From Sistotremastrum niveocremeum HHB9708 (lineage: Eukaryota > Basidiomycota > Agaricomycetes > Sistotremastrales > Sistotremastraceae), in NCBI GenBank assembly GCA_001630475.1, contig KV419412.1, forward strand, positions 483,876 through 547,875: DNA of 64,000 nucleotides, in the 5' to 3' direction. This document shows positions 1 to 10,577 of this stretch, one piece after another. Each line of letters opens with the position of its first letter. Position 1 is the first letter of the stretch. Under the pieces are notes generated by a model. It saw only the letters and a list, made by a program, of their open reading frames with translations, was not told the origin of the DNA and did not search any database. A program made the position numbers and the translations under genes.

Positions 1-2208
1 ATTCACTTGAATGGATGCCCCTGAAGTGCTACAACAAGCAAAAATCCACTGGCAAGTTGCCAAACAGCCAGAGGTAAGGCAAGCTCTGATTTCTAAGTCC
101 GCTTTTTTTGTAATTTTTGTAAACACTTTCTCTGATTGTAGATAGTCTAGAATGTATATACTATGTACCCAAGGCTTGGCCTGAAGCAGTGTTTGTGCCT
201 GGAATTTGTGTTTGAAGTTGTGTGTGACTTGTCACAAAGTTGTCACTAAGTCTGTCCATGGACAGACTTGGTGACCGCTTGGGGGCACATTTTCAAACTC
301 CAATTTTTTGCGAAGTTTAAATCACCATTCTCATTGCATGGGGGTCATTCCAGCCACTCTTTCTGTCCTATTGCCTTGGAGTATCATATATAGAGTGACT
401 CCAATAGAAAATGAGCTCTGGTGGAATGAATAAGGGGAATTCTGGTCAAAATAAAATAAAACCAAGCAATCCCATTGACTTTGTGACCAAAAAAGACCCC
501 TGAAGCGACTAGTGATGGCAGGATTGATGCTGATCTTTGTGTTGAGCAACAATAGATATGATGGTGCTGTGTGGAACACCCTCTGGGGAGGGAAAAGTGA
601 ATTTCCTGTCACTTTTTTGCCTTTGTTTTCCACTATATGGGGTGTATTTGCGAGCTGTCCTGAGGAATAGAGCATGAAATGACATTACTGAAGTATTGGG
701 AGGTTCATAGGTCCGGGTCACACCCTATTTTCTTGACAACATGCCTGGAGATGTTCTGAGCAAAACAAAAATTTGAAGAGGATGGAAGGCAGAGGGCATC
801 CACATGATGCTCAAGCGTCTTCTCAGGGGCACAGACTCTGATTCTTGACCCCTGAATCCAAGCAGCTGGTCCAGAAGCATCCGCTTCTTTGATTAATTAA
901 TATCCGGGTTTTTCCGGATTCTGGCCCAGAACAAGTCCAGAACCAGGTCAGGTGATGGCCCGGCAGCTCCCAGTCACACACATAGTCACCATGGATTCAT
1001 TCTCCGCCCCAATTTCGCTTCCTGACTCCCCCCATCATGCTGGCCCCCCACCCCATTGCTTTGCCCTCCCCCCTCCTCAGCTGCCCTCTACCCTCCTGGT
1101 AAGTGCAGTGCGTTCTCAATGCATTGTATAACAATATAGACTGATCATGCCTGATCTAGAATGCCCCCTGAACCTCCAAGACCTACCCCATTCCCCATCC
1201 CCCCTAGTTTTTCGCTTTTTTCTCTTCTTTTTTTCGCATTTCCTCCTTTCATTTCCATCCCCACTTCTTCATCCATCCCATCCACTGTCTGTGATTTCCT
1301 CCAGCCTTCATTTTTACCCCAGTGACTCCAATCCCCATCCCTTCTTCTCCTCATCCCATTATTTTCGCTTTTCCCTTTCTTTTTTCTCTTTGTTCCCCTC
1401 ACAGCCAGCTTCATTCTCCCACTCCCTTCTTCTAATTCCTTCTTTCACCCTTTGCCTTGGTTTTGGAACACAGTGCTCCCATTCCTCACTGACTCATTCT
1501 TTCATTTTCGCTTTTTTCCCTATTTTCCCCTCATTCTCCACACCCTTTCTCAATGGATACCCCTAAAGATCATATTCCTGAGCTCTTTGATTCACTTCTG
1601 TCCCATGTCATTTCTTGTCCCATAATTTCCCTGATTATTTTTCGCTATTTTTCGCTTTTTTAAGGGCTTAAGGCCCAGGGACTTATTTGGCACATACTTA
1701 AGGGGACTTAAGACCCTTAAGTCTCAAAAAGCGGACTTAAATTTATGTCTCCTTATTTAAGATAAGTAGATAAGTAGATAAGTACTTTTGTACTTAAGTA
1801 GTAGGGACTTAATAAAACATATCAAATATGGTATCATATATGGTCTGATCCCAAACCCAAGGACAGAAAACTGGATAGCTGCTGTATGTACAGAAAGTGA
1901 TCCGCGCGTGCCACTGAGTGATCCGTCCGCACACACATCTTGCCGCGCGTCCACAAACTTTTTTTTTGCAATCTGCCCAACATTGGCGTGCATTTGCAAA
2001 AATCAGTGATTGGCGTGTGCTGAGAAAAAAACCAAGTTTGGCATGCGAATCAGCAAAATTTCAAGTTTGGTGCTGAAAACTCAGAAATTTGCACTTGTGT
2101 CCGCGTGTACCAGGGCAATTTCTGCGCCAACGCCACACTGTGCCTTGGCGTCCAAAATTGGTCCAAACTCCCCAGATTTGTCAGAAACCTTGCCCAAATA
2201 AGGCAATT
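1..2208. other. Gene-poor flank, no gene recognised
   Basis: No coding region can be supported here. About 1190-1530 is a pyrimidine-rich tract with repeated TTTTCGC. About 1660-1830 is rich in TTAAG and contains three tandem copies of an 8-bp GATAAGTA-type unit near 1760-1785. A run of nine T around 1950 could be the poly-A tail of the minus-strand LINE that follows, but no matching target duplication was found. Open frames in the pyrimidine tract are compositional artefacts. Confidence 0.5.
242..275. repeat. 34-bp near-perfect palindrome
   Basis: The 17-bp arms read GTCACTAAGTCTGTCCA and its complement, centred on CCATGG, with one mismatched pair. It could be a fold-back transposon tip or a protein-binding palindrome. 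Nothing nearby decides between these. Confidence 0.6.
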
Positions 2209-3162
2209 TTACCATTGGACGGACCACTTTTTGCCTGTACGATTATTTACCAGAACGGTCCTCCATAGAGGGATGAGGAGGTATGGTTGCAGAGAAGGGA
2301 CAAAGAGGTCGCGAGGAGGGCCCAAAGCACCGTTGACCGCCCGCCAGCGGAGTGAGCGAACGAGGCCCAACTTTGCGCTGGACTGAATGGTGTCGGTCAA
2401 GTGAAGGGAAACAGCATGCTCTACGAAAGCTTGGATATCCTGCGACTCAAGCTCCACCTCTCCGCGCACAAAAGGAAGCAGAGAAGGGACAAGGAGTTCT
2501 GTGACAGCATAGACATCTGATAGCCAGCAAGGCATGCGTGATTGAAAGAGCATGCACGAGTCATCATAGGCAGCAGCCGCCAGCTGTTCAGGGGCGAGAC
2601 GACACAGGAAGATGAGGTATCGTAGGCAGAGGCTGAGACGACGGAAGTTGATAGGCCAGATGCCGGTCTCGGAGAACAAAGGGGCAAGGGACGAGGACTT
2701 TGGGAGAGACAGGCGGCAGCGCAATATTTGCCGTTGCACCTTTTCGAGATGGGCAAGGGAAGGAGGGCAAATATCGGGTGTGATCTCGCATGCGAAGGTG
2801 AGCAATGGATCAACGCGAGCCTTGTAGAGGAGGAAGATATGGTTAAGCGGGAGCCCACCCATGCAGTCCGACACTGATCCAAGCTGAGCACCGGCGCATC
2901 GACTCTTCCGAGCTTGAGCAAGGTAAGTGGCAAGGAAGATGTCGGCGTCTGTGGATCGAGCGAAAGCACCCAGATATTTGCCTTTCTGGACGTAAGGAAC
3001 GAGAACGTTGTCGATGTGAATGCTAGGCAGGTGCTTAGGCAATGGTCCAAAAATCATCGCGTAGGATTTTCCGGCGTTGATGAGGAGGAACTGCAAACCG
3101 CACCACGCAGCGAGGAAGGAGGCACGGCGTTGTAGACCTGCGCAGGAGAGCGACAGGGCCAG
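2209..3162 (-). pseudogene. LINE reverse transcriptase, C-terminal part
   Basis: This is the part of the polyprotein downstream of the RT catalytic motif. The frame continues from LALSLSCAGLQRRASFLAAW, with the CGLQFLLINAGKSYAMIFG stretch typical of the region after the ADD motif in LINE reverse transcriptases. A thumb-like, leucine-rich section follows (LLYKARVDPLLTFACEI, then LEKVQRQILRC). The frame stops at 2209 without a recognisable CCHC zinc knuckle, so the original C-terminus may be missing. Its first codons are separated from the ADD motif by the 6-kb Tc1/mariner-like element ending at 9167. Confidence 0.8.
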
Positions 3163-3164
3163 TA

Positions 3165-3194
3165 TGGTGGAGTTCAAAATGTCGCGACAAACTT
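3165..3194 (+). repeat. Left terminal inverted repeat of the Tc1/mariner-like element
   Basis: It starts TGGTGGAGTTC and ends with GCGACAAAC. Read inward from the other end, the right repeat (9138-9167) is TGGTGGAAATC...GCGACAAAC. The middle bases differ, so the repeats are imperfect. Confidence 0.75.
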
Positions 3195-3471
3195 TTTCCC
3201 ACCACTTTCCGAACGCTACTCCTCCCTCAAAATACACTTGATTGCATTAAGACTTTGTGAATAGGATACTAGTAATAGATGCTTTCGATCCCACGGGACA
3301 GATTTTTGATTGGGCAATTTTTTTTTCCCTGAGGCCGATTTGGCGGTGAGATCGGACCGGAGAGCTCGGAGATGCCTAATATGGTCATGATGACGTAATT
3401 CTTACCATGTACGGCTGCATCACATAATCGCTTGCTGAAAATTTCGTCCCTACTGGTGGGAACGACTCACT

Positions 3472-6400
3472 ATGCCTCGCCGAAAGAACGGCCGTAAACA
3501 GCTTCGAGAAGCTGGTGGCCAATTCAAATCAACAGATGCTCAGAGAAGTCCCGAAGGTCCCCATGCACTGTCAACAAACGGATTCCTCACCGAAGAACCT
3601 TCCTCCGACGAAGATCAAATCGAGTGGTTTGGGCCTGAGAGCGCAGACGAGCAAGCGGACGAGACTTGGTCCGAGTCTGAGGACCACTCTTCTTCTGAAA
3701 GCCACACCAGCTCGGACGGGTCAGACAGCTCCGGATTTCTGTATGGATCTGGCATCGACTCCGACATTGAGGAGGTGTTGACTCGTCATGAAAGAAGAGC
3801 TCAGCGAAAGAAAATCTGGCTAGCCAACCGTTCCACAAAAGCAGCAGAATATCAACTTGATGGTCCTATTCACCAAAAAGGAGGTGCAAAGGACAAAACA
3901 GGAGTCTCGCGAGGTCCATATAATATTGGTGGCTCCAGTGCGAGATCAGTTCAGCGGAAGAAACTGAAGCTTCGACACTCTATGGCCGAAATTGGGACAA
4001 CAACCCCGAAACAGATAGAGAAGGCAGTGGCTGCTTTAGATTGTCTGCGCAGTATTCCGTCATCCTCTCATATCCAGTCCAAAATTACTCAGTTCGTCAC
4101 AAAGCGCAAACGCTCGATGTCGCCAGACCTGGACATTGAAGAAATCGAAGCCCCGCCACTGCCTCAATTCACGAGAAGCATGGAGTCTGATGAGACATTC
4201 AATATCATTTCATCAGATGAAGAAGTGCTGAAGGTGCCTGAGCCGGAGACAGTCTCAGAAGAAGCAGAAGCAGACAGTGTGGTGGCCTGGGTGGATATCG
4301 AAGCAGACATATCTGTTGCACCCTCAGCTAATGATACACAAAGCATTCGTTCTCTTGAAAAGCTGGCTGAGTCCGCTTTGAAGCTGGCTCGGAAAAAGAA
4401 GAGATATCGGGACTAAGGCATCCAACGAGTATATACTCGCCATACTCGAGTACTCGTTGGTGAGTACTCGTGATGCGAGGCCGAAGGTCTCGCATCCGAT
4501 TTTTTTTTGAGTTTTTTGCTCGAGAACACTCGAGTACTCGCGTGTATATTCGCGAGTACTCAAGATCCCACGAGTATTTGTAAGTATTCGTACTCGAGTG
4601 TCTTCGTAGCACTCGAGTACGAATATTCGTGAGTTCTTGCACTTATTTATCATACTCGACTACTTGCATTCATGGGTACTCGAGTCGACTTGCGAGACTC
4701 GAGTACTTGTGTTCGAGTCAACTTGCGAATCTTGCGTAGTCACACTCGTACTCGAGTCCAGAACAGGACTCAAGTTCTCCCACTTGTCGTAGTCGAGCCC
4801 AGACAGGACTCGACTACTGATGTTCACACGGCTCACACCTCACGCGATCTATCTACTCAGTCCCTGACCAGACACCAGCTCCTCGTTCTCGCGTTCTGAC
4901 GGGTACTTGGGTGTTCTTGATGTGACTGGTGAGACATGGCGGCGGCGAGAGGGAGGAGGGGTTGGGGAGGGGTGGTGGCGGCGGCGGCGGCGGAATTGAT
5001 GATGGTGTGATGGTGATGGTGACGACGGCAACGGCGGTACGTTTGAGAGGACGGTTGAGCGAGAGCTGTAATTGATGTAGTTTAGTAAAGACAACGCAGA
5101 ATAGAGAATATACGCACCTTGTACCGATACCCCATGATGCTATCCTTTCCCCTTCTGCTTTATCTGACGCTCCTGTACTTGTGATAATGGAACGCGAGAC
5201 CGAACGCGAATGGATGAGCTGGATGTAAGATGGAGATGCGATGGCGATGGCAGGGCAGGTCGAAACGGAGGAGTCAACTGCAAACGGAATGGGAGGAGGA
5301 AGGGTGGCGCGAAAGCAAAGAGAAAGGATTGATCAGTATACTGAGTCGAGAGACGAGATAACCAGGATACGCACCAATGATAACTCACGACCACTTCATC
5401 TCATGATAAAACTCAAACTCTTCCCTCACGCTTCATGATACGGGTTCTTGATGGTCGATCGTGAAGGTGGGACGTGGAATCCAAACTGCGTCGATGGATA
5501 CGACCAAGCACACGGGCGAGGGCCGCGAAGATGGCAAAGGCGATGGGAATGAGAGCGATGACAATGAATGGATAGACGGTGTGTGATATGATCGTTTGAG
5601 GAATGGGAGGGGTGGATGATGGATGAGGTTGAAGAATGTAAAGTAGATCAGTCAGCGAGAATACGAAACCGATTGACTGGACTGACGCACCTGACGTTCC
5701 ATAACACTCTGACCACGTCATGTCTCCATTACCCACACTGACTCGCAGCTCTCAACGGCGAAGAACACGCTGAAAAGAATCTGGGTGAATGAATGCACGC
5801 AAGTCAGGGGAGCCAAAGACTTACGATGGCGGGCATGTAGCGCTCTGGTCGGTTCGATTGTGACGTTGTGGGTGTTGGAGAGCGATGAGGGGAGACAGGA
5901 ACTGGTGATGGCAGAAGAGGTGACGTTGGTTGAGAGATGGAGGTGGGTCACCATGATCTTGTTTCGGCGAGTCTTGACGGATGCGGTCTTGATCCCGTTG
6001 CTGGCCGATGCGATTTGACGTGTCGATGGCGAACGAGAGGGAGTCGAGACGAGAGTGTGGGATTATGATGCGATGGAGGTCGGATGGATGTGTTTGAGAT
6101 GGTGGGCAACGACGAGGAGACGAGAGTTATGGGGGACGAGTATGGCGGGTGCAGACGAGGACGCGCGAGTACAGGAGCTGATGTAAGCGATTAGCTTACC
6201 TATGTTGTGTACTACTATACAAAACGATCTATAAAACCCAAAAAACGAAGCTTTCAACTCGACTATCTAGCTCAGCGTGCTTACTCGTGGCATGCTGGGC
6301 GCTCGCGACAATTTTGTGGTCGTGAGTTCGATTCTCAATGCTGGCTGTTGAAAATAATATTATTGTAAATAATAATATATATAGATATATATAATATTTA

Positions 6401-9005
6401 AATAATATTAAATTAAATAATATAAATATCAATTAAACCACGAGTGTTAGCCGGATACTCGTGAGTACTCGCGGTTAATACCCGTACTCACCGGAAAATG
6501 AAATCCTGTAACTCAGTACTCGCCGGAAGATCCCGGGCGAGTACTCGCGCGAATATACTCGCGAATGTATTCTTTTTTGCTATATTCGTTGGATGCCTTA
6601 ATCGGGACGAGGTCCTCCTGTCGGCACTCTGTGACTTCTATGCCTGGATTCCTCGTCAGGGCCGCATCTCGGTGTCGATTCGAGTGGCCCGCAACCATCG
6701 AAAGGGTCCATATTTCGCCAGACAGCTGCGTATGCAGGCAAGGCATTTTGAAAGAACACAGTCGCTGCTCCCGAGCATGAGAGGCAAGAAGACGAAAGCA
6801 GTGGCATTGATTGATGACGAATTTTTTCGTCTGGGCTTGCAACGATGGTTGCGCACACTGGAAGTTGGAAAGGTCTATTTCGTTGTTTGACTTTCTTACT
6901 CTGCCGGTGCCTGACCTTGGTTACAGGTCAGCCCTAAGCTCATGCACACCTATGTCAACACAGTGTTGCTGCCATCCGTCCAGTCTCGTACCAAGAAACG
7001 GAACGTGAGCCTCAGTCAGGCACGACGCTGGCTTCACCTTCTCGGTTATCGGCGATCTAAACACAAGAAAGCAATTTATTGGGATGGCCACGAACGGCCC
7101 GATGTCCAGAAGAGGCGCAAACAATTTCTAAAAGAGATGGCTGAGTTTGATTTGTGAGTGGCACATTATGGATTACTGAAGTTGTGTTCCTGATGCTCAA
7201 GTGTTTATTACAGGCGGCTGGCAAAGTTTGACGATAATGAGAACGGAGAATTTGTTCGAGTTGCACCAAGTCTCCAGGAGGGCGAGAAAGAGATAATAGT
7301 CATTTTTCATGACGAATCAACAGTGCACGCTAATGACTATGAATTGGATTATTGGGTTACAAAAGGGCAGCAAGTGCTCAAGAAAAAAACCCGTGGCCGT
7401 CTCATCATGATCTCGGAATTCATTTGCGAAGACACCGGTCTCATCCGCCTGACTCCTGAGTTGCTTGCCGCTCAGGAGGACCTCCCGTTATCGGAGCGGT
7501 TGCCTGAATACGCCAGGAAAGTGATCATGCCGGGAAACAAAGAGAGCGACGATGACTATTGGAACATGGACCAAATGATTGACCAGGTGTGTTCTTCGCT
7601 GGTTTTACCCAATGACAATTATCTCAATTACGATTTGCACAGATGAAGACAGTGCTCCGCATGTTTGACAAATTGCACCCCAACAAACAGGCTGTATTTA
7701 TCTTTGACAATTCTTCGGCACACAATTCTTTGGCAAAAGATGCTCTAACTGTAACTAAGATGAACATTGGTCCCGGAGGCAAGGTCCCACCTATGCGCAA
7801 CACCGTTATTCCGAAAGACAATCCGCACGGATTCGCAAATCAGACCCAATCCCTCCTCCTCCCGTCGTCTCTCCCACGCAATCACCCCGATAAGGCATTT
7901 GAAGGCCAGCCCAAGGGTATCCGGAATATCTTACAGGAACGAGGGCTGATAAAGGTCACAGTCGGGAAACCGAAGTGGGTGAAAAAGAAGGATGGAACCC
8001 GGGAATTGAAGATTCCGCGGGAGACGAAGCGGCTCGATGGGACGAAGATTTCTGGCACGTGTGCTGATTGTCGGGGAAAGAAGAAGCGAAAGGGGATGGA
8101 CGAGGCAATCGAGGCGGTGGATGATGGTGAGGACGAGGGAGAGGAGGACGATGACGACGAAGGGTATGATAGCGAAGAGGATGGGCGCAGACGAGACTGC
8201 TGCATGCGCCGACTCCTTTCGCAAGAGGATGATTTCAAAAATGAGAAATCATTATTGGAAAAGGTAAATCATTGACGCACCTATGCATGCAGATATGCTG
8301 ACACTCCACAGGAAATCACAGCCGCCGGTCATCACTGTCTCTTCCTCCCGAAATTCCATCCAGAGCTCAACCCAATTGAAATGTATTGGGGATGGGTGAA
8401 GCGTTACTTTCGCCAGCGAGTAAGGCCTCCAACGAATATGTACCTGTGGTACTCAGGTACCTGCGGGCAGGTACCTGCCTGTTTTTTTAGGCAAAATCCC
8501 ATACTCGTACTTGCCAGGTACAGGTACCCATGCAGGTATACCCATGTAAAGTGTCTTGTTTTGTGGTTAAATGGTGAAATTGAATCACTTTGTTGGGGGC
8601 AGGTACCTGCCAAAAAGTTCAAAGGCCAATGTCATACCTATCTGCAAAAATTTTGGCAGGTACCTGCGCAGGTATACCTGCGGGTATACCCATTTGGGCG
8701 ATACTCGTTGGAAGCCTTACCAGCGAGCAAACGGCAATTTCCAAAGAGCCAAGAAACTTATCTTGGAGGCTTTGGATGCCTGCCCGGTCGACACCATTCG
8801 CAAATTCTTCCGACGAGCCTATCGATACATGAGCACCTATCGCCTTGGAGCCACAGGACTTTTGGCAGAATACGCAGTGAAGACTTACAGATCACATCGG
8901 GCAATCTCTCAGAAGGATTTGGTTGAAGCAGAAGCAAGTATGAAAGTCAAGAAGGTAGTTGGGAGGCCGGAGGGAGTGAAGGACCAGTGTCCGCGGTTGC
9001 GCTGA
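3472..9005 (+). CDS. DDE transposase of the Tc1/mariner-like element (interrupted)
   Basis: This transposase would cut and paste the host element. The start at 3472 begins MPRRKNGRKQL; the N-terminal 300 residues are acidic and Ser-rich. Exons join across introns at about 6871-6927, 7154-7213, 7588-7642 and 8265-8311. The catalytic motifs are FHDESTVHANDYE (first Asp), FIFDNSSAHN (second Asp) and FHPELNPIEMYWGWVK (Glu). About 207 residues separate the second Asp from the Glu, far more than the 34-39 usual in this superfamily; the extra part has a C-x2-C pair (TCADC) and a strongly acidic tract. Two hAT insertions split the frame after KRYRD (4413) and FRQR (8420). Removing each with one 8-bp duplication restores KRYRDEVLLS and FRQRANGNFQ, so no other damage is visible. 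Confidence 0.8.
4880..6050 (-). pseudogene. Probable captured host gene fragment inside the hAT
   Basis: The minus strand shows canonical GTGCGT..CAG introns at 5374-5278 and 5117-5066, separating open segments. One segment has a likely membrane helix (VYPFIVIALIPIAFAIFAAL) followed by basic residues (RVLGRIHRR). Further upstream lie Ser/Thr-rich stretches with N-glycosylation sites (THLHLSTNVTSSAITSSC) and a short WSECYGTS piece; further downstream lies Pro/Ser/His-rich sequence. The layout suggests a single-pass membrane protein with a Ser/Thr-rich outside and a cytoplasmic tail. No family is recognised, no full reading frame could be joined, and nothing resembles a transposase. Capture by the hAT element is inferred from its location between the terminal repeats. 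Confidence 0.4.
6251..6440 (+). repeat. tRNA-derived SINE-like insert with AT-rich tail
   Basis: A pol III A-box-like TAGCTCAGCGT (6267-6277) and B-box-like GAGTTCGATTC (6323-6333) lie at tRNA-like spacing. About 90 bp of AATAATATTAT-type simple sequence follows. No clean cloverleaf can be drawn, so a working tRNA is unlikely. A short SINE or a tRNA pseudogene inside the hAT is the best reading. Confidence 0.4.
8421..8719. mobile_element. hAT MITE, GGTACCTGC family
   Basis: The 299-bp element is flanked by the perfect 8-bp duplication CCAGCGAG (8413-8420 and 8720-8727). The ends are TAAGGCCTCCAACGA and TCGTTGGAAGCCTTA. The interior is full of CAGGTACCTG palindromes and has no gene. It interrupts the transposase gene near its catalytic Glu motif. 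It differs from the copy at 10803-11102 only in the length of one T run. Confidence 0.92.
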
Positions 9006-9137
9006 TGGCGGAAATCCTGCCGAAAATTGGCGGTGTGGGCGCCTAATTTTCCAAAAACTCCCAAACGCGTTTTTCATTACAAACTAGGTATACTTTAACT
9101 ACAGAATTTAATTTTCGCCGCGATCCGAGCAAAAATG

Positions 9138-9167
9138 CGGTTTGTCGCTTCATAATGATTTCCACCA
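9138..9167 (-). repeat. Right terminal inverted repeat of the Tc1/mariner-like element
   Basis: This is the partner of 3165-3194. On the minus strand it begins TGGTGGAAATC and reaches GCGACAAAC. It is followed by the TA target duplication at 9168-9169. Confidence 0.75.
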
Positions 9168-9169
9168 TA

Positions 9170-10577
9170 CATCGTCAGCCTGCGCGAGTAGGGGCACAGG
9201 AGTCTTTCGCAATCCAAGGGTGACGTCATCGGGATCGGAAGGCATTTCGAGATCAGAGAGGAAAAGAATGAATAGGAGGGGAGACAGTGGGTCACCCTGC
9301 AGGATGCCACGTGAGGAAGAAAAAAAATCAGAGTACTCTGATCCGAGTCGAGCATAATACTCCATGGAAGAATAAAGCATGCGAATCCAGTCAAAGATGG
9401 GACCGGACATGCCGTATTTGTAGAGCTTCAACCATAGAGCAGGTCGATGAGTGGAGGGGAAGGCATTAGAGATGTCGATGAAGGCGAGATAAAGCGTCTT
9501 GCCCAAGGAACGCGCCCGTTCAATCGCTGCTCTCAGAACAAACAGGTTATCAAGGGTCCGAGCACCCGGACGAAAACCATTCTGAAAGGCAGGGATCAGG
9601 CCCAATCGATCGGCCCATTGTTGCACACGATTTGTGATGAGAGAAGAGAGGAACTTGAGGGCACAAGACTCAAGAGAGATGTGGCGGTAGTTACCAGGGT
9701 CGCGTGCATCTTTCCCAGGCTTCGGGACACCCACGAGTTCCGTGACACCCCATAGCGAAGGAATCGCACAATCTGAGATACACTTATTGAACATGTGCGC
9801 AAGTAATGGGTTTGCAATTGGCATCAGTTCCTCATAAGTAACATCATCAGGGCCGGAGCTGGAGAGTGTCTTCCACTGTAGAGCATTCTTAACATCCACA
9901 ATTTCATCGACGGTGAAGGTAGCAGAGAAGAGGTGATCGGGGGTATGGTCAATGGACACGGGAGGGATAGATCGGGCTGCTAGAGCACATGAATCATAGC
10001 GAGCAGAGTCGAAGGATGGGGGCAAGCAAGCGAGGATGTTAATACGAGACGACATGACATCAAGCGTTGCGGCAAGAGTGACATCGGGAGGAAGGTCTCG
10101 AGTTCGGGAGGGGTCCGTGATCTTCTTAACGATCCTCCAGTATGGCTTATTCCCTTTCACGTGATCCAACAACGAGTGCCGAAGGGCTGCCTGTTCAGCG
10201 GAGAGGAGATATCGCGAGCGGTCACGGGTACTCCAGTCGGCGAAAGAAGCGGGGATTGCAGTAGGGTCGCTCCATTGCTCAGGAAAGCAGGGTCGACGGG
10301 AAGGTGGACGAAGCGCATGAGGTTTTGCACTTGGGGCTCTTCCTGACAATCGGGCATGCAAAGGGGATGCATCGACGGGCGGTACATATAGGATGGAGAC
10401 ACGTTGGGCAGGGGCTTCGGGCGAGAAGGGAGGTGGCATAGTTGCATTCCGACAGAGCCGACGAGCGAGTGAGACGTGGGAGTCAGCGCGGCCTGCAAAC
10501 TGTAAGACAACGGGATAATTTCTGGGGAGGGAGTGAGCAACAGGGAAAGACCAAGGGAGAGCTGAATCACCTGGCAC
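9170..10577 (-). pseudogene. LINE reverse transcriptase, fingers and palm
   Basis: The open frame carries RT motifs in the usual order: VPKPGKDARDPGNYRHISL, FQNGFRPGARTLDNLFVLR, FIDISNAFPSTHRPALW, GILQGDPLSPLLFILFLSDL and LAQADDV with the catalytic aspartates. Upstream is a linker with DRSRYLLSAEQAALRHSLLD and KGNKPYWRIVKKITDP, as usually precedes RT in LINEs. After ADDV the frame enters the Tc1/mariner terminal repeat, so the coding sequence is interrupted there. The RT motifs themselves look well preserved, suggesting the LINE was not very old when it was hit. Confidence 0.85.

Larger units (their letters stand above)
4414..6600. mobile_element. hAT-type non-autonomous element carrying foreign sequence
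   Basis: The 8-bp target duplication ATCGGGAC is perfect (4406-4413 and 6601-6608). The ends are TAAGGCATCCAACGA(G/A)TATA in inverted orientation, and both subterminal zones are packed with GAGTACTCG palindromes, as is usual for hAT transposase binding regions. At 2187 bp it is too short for a full hAT transposase gene and none is recognisable. The interior holds intron-bearing, gene-like sequence on the minus strand and a tRNA-related segment. It shares its terminal repeat with the MITEs at 8421, 10803 and 49729, so the same transposase may move all of them. Confidence 0.85.
3165..9167 (+). mobile_element. Tc1/mariner-like DNA transposon with nested hAT insertions
   Basis: The element is flanked by TA (3163-3164 and 9168-9169) and bounded by imperfect inverted repeats of about 30 bp that start TGGTGGA and share GCGACAAAC. 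It carries one multi-exon transposase gene on the plus strand. Two hAT insertions (2187 bp and 299 bp, each plus an 8-bp duplication) account for part of the 6003 bp, leaving about 3.5 kb of its own sequence. The target was the LINE RT frame; excision in silico restores GCC GAC GAT GTA CTG with no lost base. TA target choice and the IS630/Tc1-type DDE motifs place it in that superfamily. Confidence 0.85.

Noticed and set aside
1147-1566. 139-codon plus-strand open frame
   Set aside because: Almost entirely Ser/Phe/Pro/Leu from a C/T-rich tract; a compositional artefact on both strands.
6251-6345. Functional tRNA gene
   Set aside because: A and B boxes are present but no proper acceptor or anticodon stem can be drawn; kept only as a SINE-like feature.
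8381-8926. 181-codon open frame across a MITE
   Set aside because: It reads through the palindromic GGTACCTGC repeats of the hAT MITE; the real coding frame is the interrupted transposase.
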